From: Streptomyces gilvus
Lineage (GTDB): Bacteria > Actinomycetota > Actinomycetes > Streptomycetales > Streptomycetaceae
Direction: 5' to 3'
Length of the DNA stretch: 64,000 nucleotides
NCBI RefSeq assembly: GCF_022513565.1
Contig: NZ_JAKWBE010000033.1
Span: forward strand, 1-64,000
Part shown: positions 50,151-58,154 of the stretch, piece by piece
How the letters are laid out: the number at the start of each line of letters is the position of its first letter
How positions within the stretch are numbered: the first letter of the stretch is position 1
Notes under the pieces: generated by a model
The model's input: the letters and a program-made list of their open reading frames with translations, nothing else
Databases searched by the model: none
Told to the model about the DNA's origin: nothing
Program-made: the position numbers and the translations under genes

Positions 50151-50390
50151 GCAGGGTGATTGCTGCGAGCAGCAGGTACGTGTAGGTCAGGTGGCCGGAG
50201 GGGTGGCCGTGCTCGTTCCAGCGCAGGGTGACGCTGGCGACGGCGGCCCACGAGAAGGTGAAGGCCCAGGTGCTGGGCATGAAGGGCAGGCGCACGAAGA
50301 CGGGCGGCATGCGCAACTGGGCCAGGACCATGAGGGTGCCGTAGCCGGCCAGCACGGCGGTGACGGTGTCGAAGCTGCCGTCGGCTCCTG
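50023..50390 (-). pseudogene. TDT-family (tellurite/dicarboxylate) transporter C-terminal remnant
   Basis: On the minus strand from about 50390 to the stop at 50023 the sequence encodes GADGSFDTVTAVLAGYGTLM, VLAQLRMPPVFVRLPFMPST, WAFTFSWAAVASVTLRWNEH and TYTYLLLAAITLLIGGIAMR, three membrane helices that match the end of the TDT/TehA-like transporter family. The first seven helices are missing. It overlaps convergently with the truncated kinase gene by about 130 bases, which marks a deletion junction. Confidence 0.6.
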
Positions 50391-50516
50391 CGGGAAGCCG
50401 ACGGACGGGTTGAGCGCACGGTATCCGGCCTCCTGGAGGGCCCGGGTGACCGTGCGGGCGGCCTGGTTGGCCTGTTCGTCGGTATGGCCACCGAGGGCCT
50501 CCGAAGGAGCGATACG
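50391..50516 (-). pseudogene. Coding-like fragment, possibly QueG-like reductase
   Basis: Immediately upstream of the TDT remnant another minus-strand frame reads SEALGGHTDEQANQAARTVT, RALQEAGYRALNPSVGFPQE with good codon bias. The ending resembles the segment VNEVAR.V.RAL...G.RALNP..GFPM of epoxyqueuosine-reductase-like proteins. It lies directly behind the TetR stop. The identification is weak. Confidence 0.25.
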
Positions 50517-51086
50517 TCAGCGCATACCCGCCGCAGCGAGCAGCGTGGTCACCGTGGGGACGACAAGCCCTCCCGCCGTGTCGGCCTTGATTCCCGCACG
50601 GGCGCTGGCGCCGTCGAAGACCAGACTGAGCTGCCGGGCCAGCAGGTCCGGGGCGCTCGCCCCGCCCCGCTCGGCCTCGGCGCGGAAGAACGCCGTCAGT
50701 TCCCCCTTGACCCGGTGGGCCACCCGGCTCGCGGGGTGACTCTGGTCCTTGAGCTCGATCTGTACGGCGAGGTAGCGGCAGCCGTGGAAGTCGGGTGCAC
50801 CCGCCACGGATTCCGCCCGTTCGAAGACGTGCAGAATCCGTTCGCGGGGTGGACGGTCGTCGTCCGCCGGGGGGAGGAGGGCCGCCACATAGGAGGCAGC
50901 CTGCTCCTCCAGGCTCGCCGCCAGCAGCTCGTCCTTGCTCTCGAACAGCTGGTACATGGAGCGCTTCGACACTCCCGCCGCCTTGCACAGCGCGTCGACG
51001 CCGATGTGGACACCGTCTCGGTAAGTGAGCGTGGCCGCTGCCTCCAGCAACCGCTCTCGGGAGCTTGACTTCGCCTCGGTGGTCAT
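50517..51086 (-). CDS. TetR-family transcriptional regulator
   Basis: The 189-residue protein has the TetR helix-turn-helix SRERLLEAAATLTYRDGVHI then ALCKAAGVSKRSMYQLFESK. Its C-terminal domain (YVAALLPPADDDRPPRERIL, HGCRYLAVQIELKDQSHPAS) is of the TetR_C_33-like type that often controls SDR genes. A perfect palindrome AAACCGATCGGTTT lies 33 bases upstream of its ATG (51119-51132), and two more identical copies lie before the SDR gene at 51819. It therefore probably represses itself and the SDR-hydrolase operon. Confidence 0.93.
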   Translation of the reverse strand: MTTEAKSSSRERLLEAAATLTYRDGVHIGVDALCKAAGVSKRSMYQLFESKDELLAASLEEQAASYVAALLPPADDDRPPRERILHVFERAESVAGAPDFHGCRYLAVQIELKDQSHPASRVAHRVKGELTAFFRAEAERGGASAPDLLARQLSLVFDGASARAGIKADTAGGLVVPTVTTLLAAAGMR

Positions 51087-51414
51087 ATTGCGAGGTTAAC
51101 TCGATTCCGCACCATTGAAAACCGATCGGTTTGCAAGCCTGTGCCGTGGTGATCCTCGACGGTGATGAACCGCAGCGACTTCGAAACCCGGCCGCCAGGA
51201 AGTGTCGGAGGCCGGGCAAGCGCCTTGACGGGGGCGACCGGACATCGGCGCCCCATCGCGCTTCCAGGACCAGTCCACCACAGCCACCCCCCCCCCGGAG
51301 CGACCCGGAGAAGTCCAAGCCCGCGCGGGCCGATGGCGCGCCTGGTTGCTCGACGTCGCGGCACGGCTGTTGTCGTGAGCCTCCGCGGCTGCCGTCACCA
51401 TCCACGACCTGAAG
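51087..51414. other. Spacer with TetR operator; no gene
   Basis: Apart from the operator at 51119-51132 only overlapping frames without motifs are present. A C-run (about ten C, near 51287) interrupts what may once have been coding DNA. Confidence 0.3.
51119..51132. promoter_or_regulatory. TetR operator copy 1 (AAACCGATCGGTTT)
   Basis: AAACCGATCGGTTT is a perfect 14-bp palindrome next to the TetR start. It is identical to two copies at 51761 and 51785 in front of the SDR gene. Confidence 0.8.
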
Positions 51415-51727
51415 ATGGCCGTACCCGTCGGCCCGCAGATCCAGCACATTGACGGAGCGCCCGGCTCGACGTCCACGCTGCGAGGCGACCGCATCACGAT
51501 GTACGTCGAGAGCCTGACGGGCACCCTCTCCGGCGCCGAGGGCATCCCCCTGCCTCCGGCCATCCGCCTCCACCTGACGCCCGACACCGTTCCGGAGTGG
51601 CTCTACGACACGGTCGGAAGGTGGACCTCAAGCTCCAACTCAGCCTGGACTACGCCGACATCGACCAGGCCGGACAGACAGGTGGAGAACTCGTCGTCCC
51701 AGGGATCCACGGATACGGAACGCGGCG
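51394..51727 (+). pseudogene. Frameshifted gene fragment of unknown family
   Basis: One frame (51394-51620) reads VTIHDLKMAVPVGPQIQHID, MYVESLTGTLSGAEGIPLPP and LHLTPDTVPEWLYDTVG; a second frame continues from about 51620 with KVDLKLQLSLDYADIDQAGQ and GELVVPGIHGYGTRR to a stop at 51727. Codon bias is good in both, so this was one protein with a frame change near 51619. A stop sits just before VTIHDL. I do not recognise the family; it looks like a beta-rich protein of about 110 residues. Confidence 0.45.
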
Positions 51728-51760
51728 CTGAAGCCGGCAGCCTGCCGGGCTTGCGCTGGG

Positions 51761-51774
51761 AAACCGATCGGTTT
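51761..51774. promoter_or_regulatory. TetR operator copy 2 (AAACCGATCGGTTT)
   Basis: This is an exact copy of the palindrome at 51119, 45 bases before the SDR ribosome binding site. It probably overlaps the SDR promoter. Confidence 0.8.
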
Positions 51775-51784
51775 ACCGTACTGG

Positions 51785-51798
51785 AAACCGATCGGTTT
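51785..51798. promoter_or_regulatory. TetR operator copy 3 (AAACCGATCGGTTT)
   Basis: This exact copy lies 24 bases after the start of copy 2, about two helical turns, so two dimers could bind side by side. It ends 20 bases before the SDR start. Confidence 0.8.
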
Positions 51799-51818
51799 CT
51801 CATTCCGTGGAGGCAGTC

Positions 51819-52520
51819 ATGACCACTTTGAAGAACGCGAACGTCTTCGTCACCGGCGGCAGCCGAGGCATCGGCAAGGCCCTGGTGGAGGAGCTGTACG
51901 CACGCGGTGCCGGCAAGGTCTACGCCACCGCCCGCGACCCGCGCTCGGTGACCCACCCCGACGCCGTCCCGGTGGCTCTGGAAGTCACCGACCCGAGCTC
52001 CGTGGCGGCGGCCGCCGCGCAGGCGCAGGACGTGACCGTGCTGATCAACAACGCCGGCGCCTCGGTCGGCGCATCCTTCCTCGACTCCCCGCTCGACGAC
52101 GTACGCCGGGAGTTCGAGACCAACTTCTACGGCCCCCTCCTCCTCACCCGCGCCTTCGCACCGGTCATCGAACGCAACGGCGGCGGCCACCTCCTCAACG
52201 TGCACTCCGTGCTCTCCTGGATCGCCCTCGGCGGCTCCTACAGCGCATCCAAGGCCGCCCTGTGGTCACAGACCAACTCCCTGCGCCTGGAACTGCAGCC
52301 GCGAGGCATCGCCGTGACCGGCCTGCACGTCGGCTACGTCGACACCGACCTCACCGCCGGCGTCGACGCCCCCAAGTCCGACCCCCGAGACGTCGCCCGG
52401 CTCGCCCTCGACGGCGTCGAGACCGGCGCCCACGAGGTCCTCGCCGACGACATCTCCCGCCAGGTCAAGGCAGGCCTCGCCGCCGACCTCGCGGCGCTGT
52501 ATCCCCAACTGGCCAAGTAG
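51819..52520 (+). CDS. Short-chain dehydrogenase/reductase (SDR)
   Basis: From the ATG at 51819 (GGAGG six bases upstream) the 233-residue protein has the classical SDR features: nucleotide site VTGGSRGIGKALV near residue 10, NNAG in VLINNAGASVG near residue 75, catalytic Ser in SVLSWIALGGS and the YxxxK pair in YSASKAALW near residue 145. It should reduce or oxidise a carbonyl or alcohol with NAD(P)H. Two TetR operators precede it. A hydrolase gene follows after 31 bases, so the two probably form an operon for detoxification or catabolism of one compound. Confidence 0.94.
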   Translation: MTTLKNANVFVTGGSRGIGKALVEELYARGAGKVYATARDPRSVTHPDAVPVALEVTDPSSVAAAAAQAQDVTVLINNAGASVGASFLDSPLDDVRREFETNFYGPLLLTRAFAPVIERNGGGHLLNVHSVLSWIALGGSYSASKAALWSQTNSLRLELQPRGIAVTGLHVGYVDTDLTAGVDAPKSDPRDVARLALDGVETGAHEVLADDISRQVKAGLAADLAALYPQLAK

Positions 52521-52551
52521 CACCCCCTTTTCCGCTCAAGGAGCCGGCGAC

Positions 52552-53430
52552 ATGCCCACCCAGGACCCCCGTCCCACCATCCGCATCCCCGGAACCACCA
52601 TCCACACCCTCGCCCCGCAGGCGGGACGCGACGGCCATGAGGGCACCCTGCGCTACCTGGAGGCCGGTACCGGCGCCCCCCTGGTCCTGCTGCACACCGT
52701 GCGCACCCAGGCCGAGCACTTCCGCCTCCTCATCCCCCTGATCGCGGACCACTACACCGTGTACGCCCTTGATCTGCCGGGGATGGGCTACTCCGAGATC
52801 GTCCCCGGCGCTTCGTACGACGAGCCGGCCATGCGCGCGGGCGTCAAGCGGCTGCTGACCGAACTCGACCTGCACGACGTGACGTTGGTCGGCGAGTCCA
52901 TGGGAGCGGTGCTCGCCCTGACCGCCGCTGCTGACCTCCCGGCACGGGTACGGCGCGTCGTCCCGGTGAACACGTACGACTTCCGGGGCGGGATCGCCCG
53001 CTCCAGCCTCCTCGCCCGCGTGGTGGTCAGCGGTGTCCTCGCCCCCGGCGTGGGCCCGGTGATCGCCGGGGTGGAACCCAGGCCCGCCCTCACCAAGATC
53101 CTTCAGGGCGGTCTCGGCGACAAGAGCGCGCTGCGGGAGGACTACGTGGCCGAACTCCTCCAGGTGGGCACCCGCCCCGGCTATCCGACCGTCGCCCGCG
53201 CCGTCTACCAGGCCTTGCCCAGCCTCATCGCGGCCCGCTCGCGCTACCGCGACGTCAAGGCGCCCGTCCACTTCGTCTACGGGGAGAAGGACTGGTCCCG
53301 CCCCTCGGACCGGGACGCCAACCGACACCTGCTGCCGGCCGCCGACTTCACACAGGTCCCGAAGGCAGGCCACTTCATCGCCCTGGAACGACCCGACGTG
53401 CTGGCCGGCCTCCTCAACGCGGCGGCGTGA
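52552..53430 (+). CDS. Alpha/beta hydrolase
   Basis: The 292-residue product has the alpha/beta hydrolase triad: Ser in LVGESMGAVLALTAA near residue 122, Asp in HFVYGEKDWSRPSD near residue 245 and His in KAGHFIALERPDV near residue 275. The oxyanion loop reads LVLLHTVRTQAEHFR, an unusual HT in place of HG. AAGGAGCC precedes the ATG at 52552. It follows the SDR gene and likely shares the same TetR-controlled transcript. It is of the haloalkane-dehalogenase/epoxide-hydrolase-like branch, but the reaction cannot be told. Confidence 0.92.
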   Translation: MPTQDPRPTIRIPGTTIHTLAPQAGRDGHEGTLRYLEAGTGAPLVLLHTVRTQAEHFRLLIPLIADHYTVYALDLPGMGYSEIVPGASYDEPAMRAGVKRLLTELDLHDVTLVGESMGAVLALTAAADLPARVRRVVPVNTYDFRGGIARSSLLARVVVSGVLAPGVGPVIAGVEPRPALTKILQGGLGDKSALREDYVAELLQVGTRPGYPTVARAVYQALPSLIAARSRYRDVKAPVHFVYGEKDWSRPSDRDANRHLLPAADFTQVPKAGHFIALERPDVLAGLLNAAA

Positions 53431-53460
53431 GCGCCTTCTTGACGCCCCAAGGGGCGGGGC

Positions 53461-53934
53461 ATGACGGAGATCCAGATCGAGGTGGACGTTCCTGCCTGGA
53501 TGCGTGATGTCATGGTGGACTGCCTGTCATACGGCAGGCAGTCCGGCCGCTTCGTCCCGCCGGGTTGCGTGACCGGGGGCACTACTTTGTGTGTGCGGAC
53601 TGCGGGCACGGTGGTGCTCTTGAACGGGGCGCGCGGCTATGCGGTTCACGGCCGTGACATCTCGGTGGACACGATGCCGCTTGAGGCGGCCGTCGTTCAC
53701 GGGCGGGGGCCGGTCGACCTGGCTCCGGTTCAGGAACCGATGGCGCTCGCGGACGCTCCGGCCCCGCGACCCGCGGACAAGGTCCGCGCCGACAAGGAGC
53801 GCCACGCGGTGGAGTGCGGCAGTTCCCTCGTCAGGCTTGAGGTGCGTATATGTGCTGGTCGGGTAAGGGATGGAGTCGTTCGTGCTCTTTCCGCGCGTGG
53901 AAGATCCAGCAGTCGGGGAACTCGCCGTTGCTGA
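53461..53934 (+). CDS. Hypothetical protein
   Basis: An open frame of 157 codons starting MTEIQIEVDVPAWMRDVMVD, 30 bases after the hydrolase stop. The first 120 codons have the normal third-position G/C bias, so it is probably a real or formerly real gene; the last 35 codons (RICAGRVRDGVVRALSARG onward) look like read-through. I do not recognise the product. A 12-bp hairpin (53517-53544) is embedded near its start and could be the terminator of the SDR-hydrolase operon, in which case this frame is less likely to be expressed. Confidence 0.4.
   Translation: MTEIQIEVDVPAWMRDVMVDCLSYGRQSGRFVPPGCVTGGTTLCVRTAGTVVLLNGARGYAVHGRDISVDTMPLEAAVVHGRGPVDLAPVQEPMALADAPAPRPADKVRADKERHAVECGSSLVRLEVRICAGRVRDGVVRALSARGRSSSRGTRRC
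53517..53544. terminator. Hairpin within hypothetical gene
   Basis: GGACTGCCTGTC (53517-53528) pairs with GGCAGGCAGTCC (53533-53544) with one mismatch around the loop ATAC. It lies 87 bases after the hydrolase stop and has no T-tract. Confidence 0.4.
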
Positions 53935-53944
53935 TGACGGTGCG

Positions 53945-54238
53945 GAGGGTGAGGACGGCTTCGGCGCCGGGCGCTGTCCGTTCTACGTCCCCAAGCAGTC
54001 CAGCCGCGGACAGCTCCTGGCCGTGAGAGACGGCATCGACCAGATCTCGAACAACTCAACCTCACCGACGACGAACGTGAAACCCTCGAAGGCGACCGCG
54101 AAGCGCTCATGGCGCTCACAGAGCGCCTGGCAGGCATCCCCGCTCCTGCCCGTCCGACACCGAAGCATCTGGGCAACGAACGTGCCTTCATCGCCCTGAC
54201 CGACCTTGGCAGGAAGCCGCTCCACAGCCAGGACTGAC
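53945..54238 (+). pseudogene. Integrase/recombinase C-terminal remnant
   Basis: One frame reads CPFYVPKQSSRGQLLAVRDG, and after a frame change near 54042 another reads LEQLNLTDDERETLEGDREA, LMALTERLAGIPAPARPTPK and FIALTDLGRKPLHSQD, stopping at 54238. This resembles the very end of a streptomycete site-specific integrase (CPFY.PKDS....LLE.K..L.RML..IPLT.DE..AVE.....L..L...LAD.PTPAGPTP). The catalytic part is gone. The identification rests on remembered family text. Confidence 0.45.
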
Positions 54239-54251
54239 TACCGCCACGCAC

Positions 54252-54989
54252 TCACCGCAGTGCGCCTTCCAAAGCACCCCGTTGATCGGAAACCCACTGA
54301 TACGCCCTCTGAACCTCCCCCACCACCCCGGCATCACGGAGTCGGACCATGGCGACGTCGCCCGCGTCGGCCTGGGCCTCGATGCCACGCCAGCACCGGT
54401 CCTGCCACCACAAGACCGATGACACAAGACGTTGCCGGTCCGACAGTTCGTAACTGTCAACAATCAGCCTCATGCGCCGGGCCGCCTCCCCGACGTCGAC
54501 CACGGCAGTTCCGAGACCGAGGTACTGCCAGCAGACATGAGCAACGTCATGGATCCGGCCACCCGGCGCCGCCAAGTCCCAGTCGATGAACGCCACCGGC
54601 CGAAGCTCGCCACTGACCAGCCGATAGACCGTGTTTTTGGGCGACAGGTCGTTGTGACACACGACCTCGTGCTCTCCAGCCAGTGCAGTGCCGGCCGTCA
54701 GGTCGTGGAACTCGCGCACCAGCCGGGCGACCGCCACCAGACTCTCGTCCGACGACACGGCAACAGGCTGCCGCGGCTCCCACGCCACATGACCAGCAAG
54801 GTAACTGAGCACCTCACGGCCCTCCCCGTCCACGCCGAGGTACCGCGGAGCTCCACTCCAGCCACCGGCTTCGAGCAACCCCAGCAGATCACCCACGAAC
54901 TTCGTGCGAGCAGAGGCTGGACGACGCACCGTGTCCCCGACACGAACGACGGTATTGACGAAACCTCCAGGCAAGGACGACTCAGGCAT
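54252..54989 (-). CDS. Aminoglycoside phosphotransferase-family protein
   Basis: The 245-residue protein has the APH/choline kinase-like fold: an N-lobe start (NTVVRVGDTVRRPASARTKF), the catalytic loop EHEVVCHNDLSPKNTVYRL near residue 110 with HND and Asn, and the metal-binding AFIDWDLAAPGGRIHDVAHV near residue 135. Proteins of this type phosphorylate antibiotics, choline or other small alcohols, and many small actinobacterial members have no known substrate. It starts at ATG 54989. It is convergent with the integrase remnant and has no partner genes nearby. Confidence 0.88.
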   Translation of the reverse strand: MPESSLPGGFVNTVVRVGDTVRRPASARTKFVGDLLGLLEAGGWSGAPRYLGVDGEGREVLSYLAGHVAWEPRQPVAVSSDESLVAVARLVREFHDLTAGTALAGEHEVVCHNDLSPKNTVYRLVSGELRPVAFIDWDLAAPGGRIHDVAHVCWQYLGLGTAVVDVGEAARRMRLIVDSYELSDRQRLVSSVLWWQDRCWRGIEAQADAGDVAMVRLRDAGVVGEVQRAYQWVSDQRGALEGALR

Positions 54990-55090
54990 GCCTCCACCCT
55001 GCCCGATCGTTACCTCGAATTGTCAATGACTTGTCAGTTCCGAGCAGCTGGCCGAAGCCAGAGCGGACGTGCAGGCGACGTGCGCGTACC

Positions 55091-55220
55091 GCGCGGCTGG
55101 AGCGGTGAACGCGTGATCCTGCGTTCGGCTCCGTCACCCATGCCGCGCAGGTCTACGTCGACGAGCGGCTCATGGCCGAACACAGCGGCGGCTACACACC
55201 GTTCGAGGCGGACCTGACTG
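55091..55220 (+). pseudogene. Glycoside hydrolase family 2 fragment
   Basis: After a one-base deletion near 55119 (GERVILR / FGSVTH) the frame reads FGSVTHAAQVYVDERLMAEH then SGGYTPFEADLTGG. This matches the sugar-binding domain of GH2 beta-galactosidases and glucuronidases (R..LRFGSVTH.A.V..NG......GGYTPFE.D.T). Only 40 residues remain. It may once have belonged with a LacI-controlled sugar locus, but no link is visible. Confidence 0.5.
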
Positions 55221-55582
55221 GCGGCGATCGCGGAGCCGGATCCCCACTCTGGCCCGATCCGGGGCAGCCGTGTTGAGGCAGCCGGCGAAGGCGCGTACAG
55301 CATCGAGCTGCCATCGAGATTCGTCTCGTCCAGCTCCGCGCGCAACGCCCGTGCCGAGGCGGCCAGTTCGTCGGAGGCGGGTTCCACAGGCCGACGCGAC
55401 CCTCGCGCTGTCCGTCCTCGGCACGCCCAACTCGTTCGACCCCGCCCAGCTCATCGCGCACCCTGGCACCGTCCAACTCGTGATCGTTGCCAAGGGGCAC
55501 GAGGAGCTGGATGCGGCCCGTGCTGCCGACCGCGAACTGACCGGAGTGTTGAACCAACGGGACTGACCCGCGGCAGAAGTGA
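55221..55582. other. Degenerate stretch with coding-like plus-strand tail
   Basis: From about 55390 a plus-strand frame reads SVLGTPNSFDPAQLIAHPGT and VQLVIVAKGHEELDAARAAD with good codon bias up to a stop at 55566. It has no start and I do not recognise it. The rest contains nothing identifiable. Confidence 0.3.
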
Positions 55583-55978
55583 TCAGGCGCCAGGTAGGGC
55601 AGCGGGCTCCGGCTCTGTGGCGGCGGCGGTGTCGCTCAGGCCGAGGCGAAGGTGTTCGACGTGGTAGAGGGCCTGGTCGAGGAGTTCGGCGACGTGGTTG
55701 TCGTACAGCGAGTACACCACGGAGCGGCCGTTGCGGGTGCCGACGACCAGGCCGAGGTTGCGCAGCAGGCGTAGTTGGTGGGAGCAGGCGGACTGTTCCA
55801 TGCCGACCTCCTCCGCCAGCTCGGTCGCCGGAAGGGGGCCTTCGCGCAGGCGGGCGAGGATGAGCAGCCGGGAGGGGGTGGCCAGGGCCTGGAGGGTGGT
55901 GGCGACCCTGGCAGCGTTGGTCGCGTCCAGGCGCGTGCGCGGGACGCTGTTGTCGGGAGGTGCTGCTCCGTGACCCAT
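55583..55978 (-). CDS. ArsR/SmtB-family metal-responsive repressor
   Basis: From the ATG at 55978 the 131-residue protein is a typical ArsR winged helix: LQALATPSRLLILARLREGP, then ELAEEVGMEQSACSHQLRLL near residue 60, the recognition helix, and GRSVVYSLYDNHVAELLDQALYHVEH. His and Asp residues in the last helix (DNHVAELLDQALYHVEH) fit the alpha5 metal site of zinc/cobalt/nickel sensors (SmtB, NmtR), and the Cys in the recognition helix (SACSH) may also bind metal. The alternative ATG at 56008 would lie in the operator. It is divergent from the P1B-4 ATPase and should repress it. Confidence 0.92.
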   Translation of the reverse strand: MGHGAAPPDNSVPRTRLDATNAARVATTLQALATPSRLLILARLREGPLPATELAEEVGMEQSACSHQLRLLRNLGLVVGTRNGRSVVYSLYDNHVAELLDQALYHVEHLRLGLSDTAAATEPEPAALPGA

Positions 55979-55998
55979 GGACTCATGGTACGCGCGCC

Positions 55999-56022
55999 AT
56001 GAACACATGAATCCATGTTCAT
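55999..56022. promoter_or_regulatory. ArsR operator (imperfect 24-bp palindrome)
   Basis: ATGAACA (55999-56005) and TGTTCAT (56016-56022) form a perfect 7-bp inverted repeat; inside are two CATG units. The arrangement is like the 12-2-12 operators of SmtB/CzrA-type metal repressors. It lies between the ArsR gene and the ATPase gene. Confidence 0.75.
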
Positions 56023-56089
56023 TTGTTCCTGTTACTGTGGTGGTGTTGGAGCTGTCCGCTGTCGCGCCACCTCAAGGGAAACCGTTTCG

Positions 56090-58069
56090 TTGTCCTCCAC
56101 CCTGACCCGTCCGGCCCCGGTCGGCACCGCCCCCGAGGCGGCGGCGGCCCGGCGCCGCACCCGGATCCTCGCGCTGCCCGAGGCTCGGTGGGCGGCTGCC
56201 GCGCTGCTTCTGTTCCTTCTCGCGCTGCCGCTGTATCTGACGGGGGCGCCGGCCTGGACGTGGGGACCCCTGTTCGCCCTCACCTACGTCACGGGCGGCT
56301 GGGAGCCGGGCTGGGCCGGCCTGCAGGCCTTGCGGGACAGGAACCTGGATGTCGACCTGCTGATGGTGGTCGCCGCACTGGGGGCGGCGGCGATCGGGCA
56401 GGTGCTGGACGGGGCGCTGCTGATCGTCATCTTCGCGACCTCCGGCGCCTTGGAGGCGATCGCCACCGCGCGCACCGCCGACTCCGTGCGCGGCCTGCTC
56501 GACCTCGCCCCCACCACCGCCACGCGGCTCGCCGACGACGGCAGTGAGCAAACGGTGCCGACCGCACAGCTCACGGTGGGCGAGGTCATTGTGGTGCGGC
56601 CCGGTGAGCGGATCGGTGCCGACGGCCGGGTGCTGGAGGGAGCCGGCGAGGTCGACCAGGCCACCATCACCGGCGAACCGCTGCCGGTGGCCAAGCAGGA
56701 GGGTGACGAAGTGTTCGCCGGCACCCTGAACGGCACCGGCGCCCTGTGGGTGAAGGTCGAGCGGGACCCGGCGGATTCGGTGATCGCACGGATCGTGGCC
56801 ATGGTCGAGGAAGCCTCCGAGACCAAGGCGCCGACCCAGTTGTTCATCGAGAAGGTCGAGCAGCGCTACAGCCTCGGCATGGTCGCCGCCACCCTCGCCC
56901 TGTTCGTCCTGCCGCTGGTATTCGGCGCCGATCTGCAGTCCACCCTGCTGCGCGCCATGACCTTCATGATCGTCGCTTCGCCGTGCGCGGTGGTGCTGGC
57001 CACCATGCCGCCGCTGCTGTCCGCCATCGCCAACGCCGGACGCCACGGCGTCCTGGTGAAGTCCGCCGTGGTCATGGAACGCCTCGGCCAGGTGGACGCG
57101 GTCGCCCTGGACAAGACCGGCACGCTGACCGAGGGCACCCCGCGCGTGACCGACATCCACCCCTTGGCCGGCTCCGGCCTGACCGGGGACGAACTGCTGC
57201 GGCTCGCCGCGGCGGCCGAGCACCCCAGCGAGCACCCTCTGGCCCGCGCCATCGTGGACGCCGCCCGCGCCCGCGACCTGCACATCCCGCCAGCAGGCGA
57301 CTTCGCCTCCACCCCGGGCGCCGGCGTGAGCGCACAGGTGGAAGGCCACTCGGTCACCGTCGGCAGCCCCGCCCGCCTCCTCGACTACCCCACCGCCCAC
57401 CCGGCCGTCACCGTGACCGCCGGTCTGGAGGAGGAAGGGCGCACCGCCGTGCTGGTCAGCATCGACGGCACGCCGGTGGGCGCGCTGGGCATCGCCGACC
57501 GTCTGCGCGAGGAAGCCGCCGCCACCGTTACCGCCCTGGCCACGCTGACCGGCACCGTCCCGGTACTGGTCACGGGCGACAACCCCCGCGCCGCGGGCCG
57601 ACTCGCCGCCGAGGCCGGCATCACCGACGTCCGCGCCGGCCTGCTGCCACAGGACAAGGTCACCACCGTGCGGGAGATGGAGCGGGCCGGACGGAAGGTG
57701 CTCGTGGTCGGCGACGGCGTCAACGACGCCCCTGCCCTGGCCGCCGCGCACACCGGCATCGCCATGGGCCGCGCCGGATCCGACCTCGCCCTGGAGACCG
57801 CCGACGCTGTCGTGGTCCGCGACGAACTGGCCACCATCCCCGCCGTCGTCGGTCTCTCCCGCCGAGCACGCCGCCTGGTCGTGCAGAACCTGGTCATCGC
57901 CGCGGTGTTCATCACCGGCCTGGTCATCTGGGACCTGGCCGGCACCCTGCCTCTGCCGCTGGGTGTCGCCGGACACGAGGGCTCCACGGTGATCGTCGGC
58001 CTCAACGGGCTGCGCCTGCTCGCCGACGGCGCCTGGCGCCGCGCCCGCACCGAGGGCCACCAGAGGTGA
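56090..58069 (+). CDS. P1B-4-type heavy-metal-transporting ATPase (CtpD/CoaT-like)
   Basis: The most likely start is TTG 56090 (LSSTLTRPAP) after AAGGGAAA; this gives 659 residues. Motifs are the TGE loop ATITGEPLPVAKQEGDE, the metal-site SPC in MIVASPCAVVLATMPPLLSA, the phosphorylation site ALDKTGTLTEGTP, the P1B-specific HP pair in EHPSEHPLARAI and GDGVNDAPALAAAH. The last membrane segment contains HEGSTVIVGLNGLRLL, the signature that with SPC defines P1B-4 (Co, Fe or Zn exporters such as M. tuberculosis CtpD). The N-terminal metal-binding domain is absent, as usual in this group. It is divergent from and controlled by the ArsR gene. Confidence 0.93.
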   Translation: MSSTLTRPAPVGTAPEAAAARRRTRILALPEARWAAAALLLFLLALPLYLTGAPAWTWGPLFALTYVTGGWEPGWAGLQALRDRNLDVDLLMVVAALGAAAIGQVLDGALLIVIFATSGALEAIATARTADSVRGLLDLAPTTATRLADDGSEQTVPTAQLTVGEVIVVRPGERIGADGRVLEGAGEVDQATITGEPLPVAKQEGDEVFAGTLNGTGALWVKVERDPADSVIARIVAMVEEASETKAPTQLFIEKVEQRYSLGMVAATLALFVLPLVFGADLQSTLLRAMTFMIVASPCAVVLATMPPLLSAIANAGRHGVLVKSAVVMERLGQVDAVALDKTGTLTEGTPRVTDIHPLAGSGLTGDELLRLAAAAEHPSEHPLARAIVDAARARDLHIPPAGDFASTPGAGVSAQVEGHSVTVGSPARLLDYPTAHPAVTVTAGLEEEGRTAVLVSIDGTPVGALGIADRLREEAAATVTALATLTGTVPVLVTGDNPRAAGRLAAEAGITDVRAGLLPQDKVTTVREMERAGRKVLVVGDGVNDAPALAAAHTGIAMGRAGSDLALETADAVVVRDELATIPAVVGLSRRARRLVVQNLVIAAVFITGLVIWDLAGTLPLPLGVAGHEGSTVIVGLNGLRLLADGAWRRARTEGHQR

Positions 58070-58154
58070 TGGACACCCTCCCTGCGTCCGTGAACCCCGC
58101 AATCAGAACTGCTCGTCCAGGATTTCCGCATCTCGATCGCTGGTCACCGGAAGG

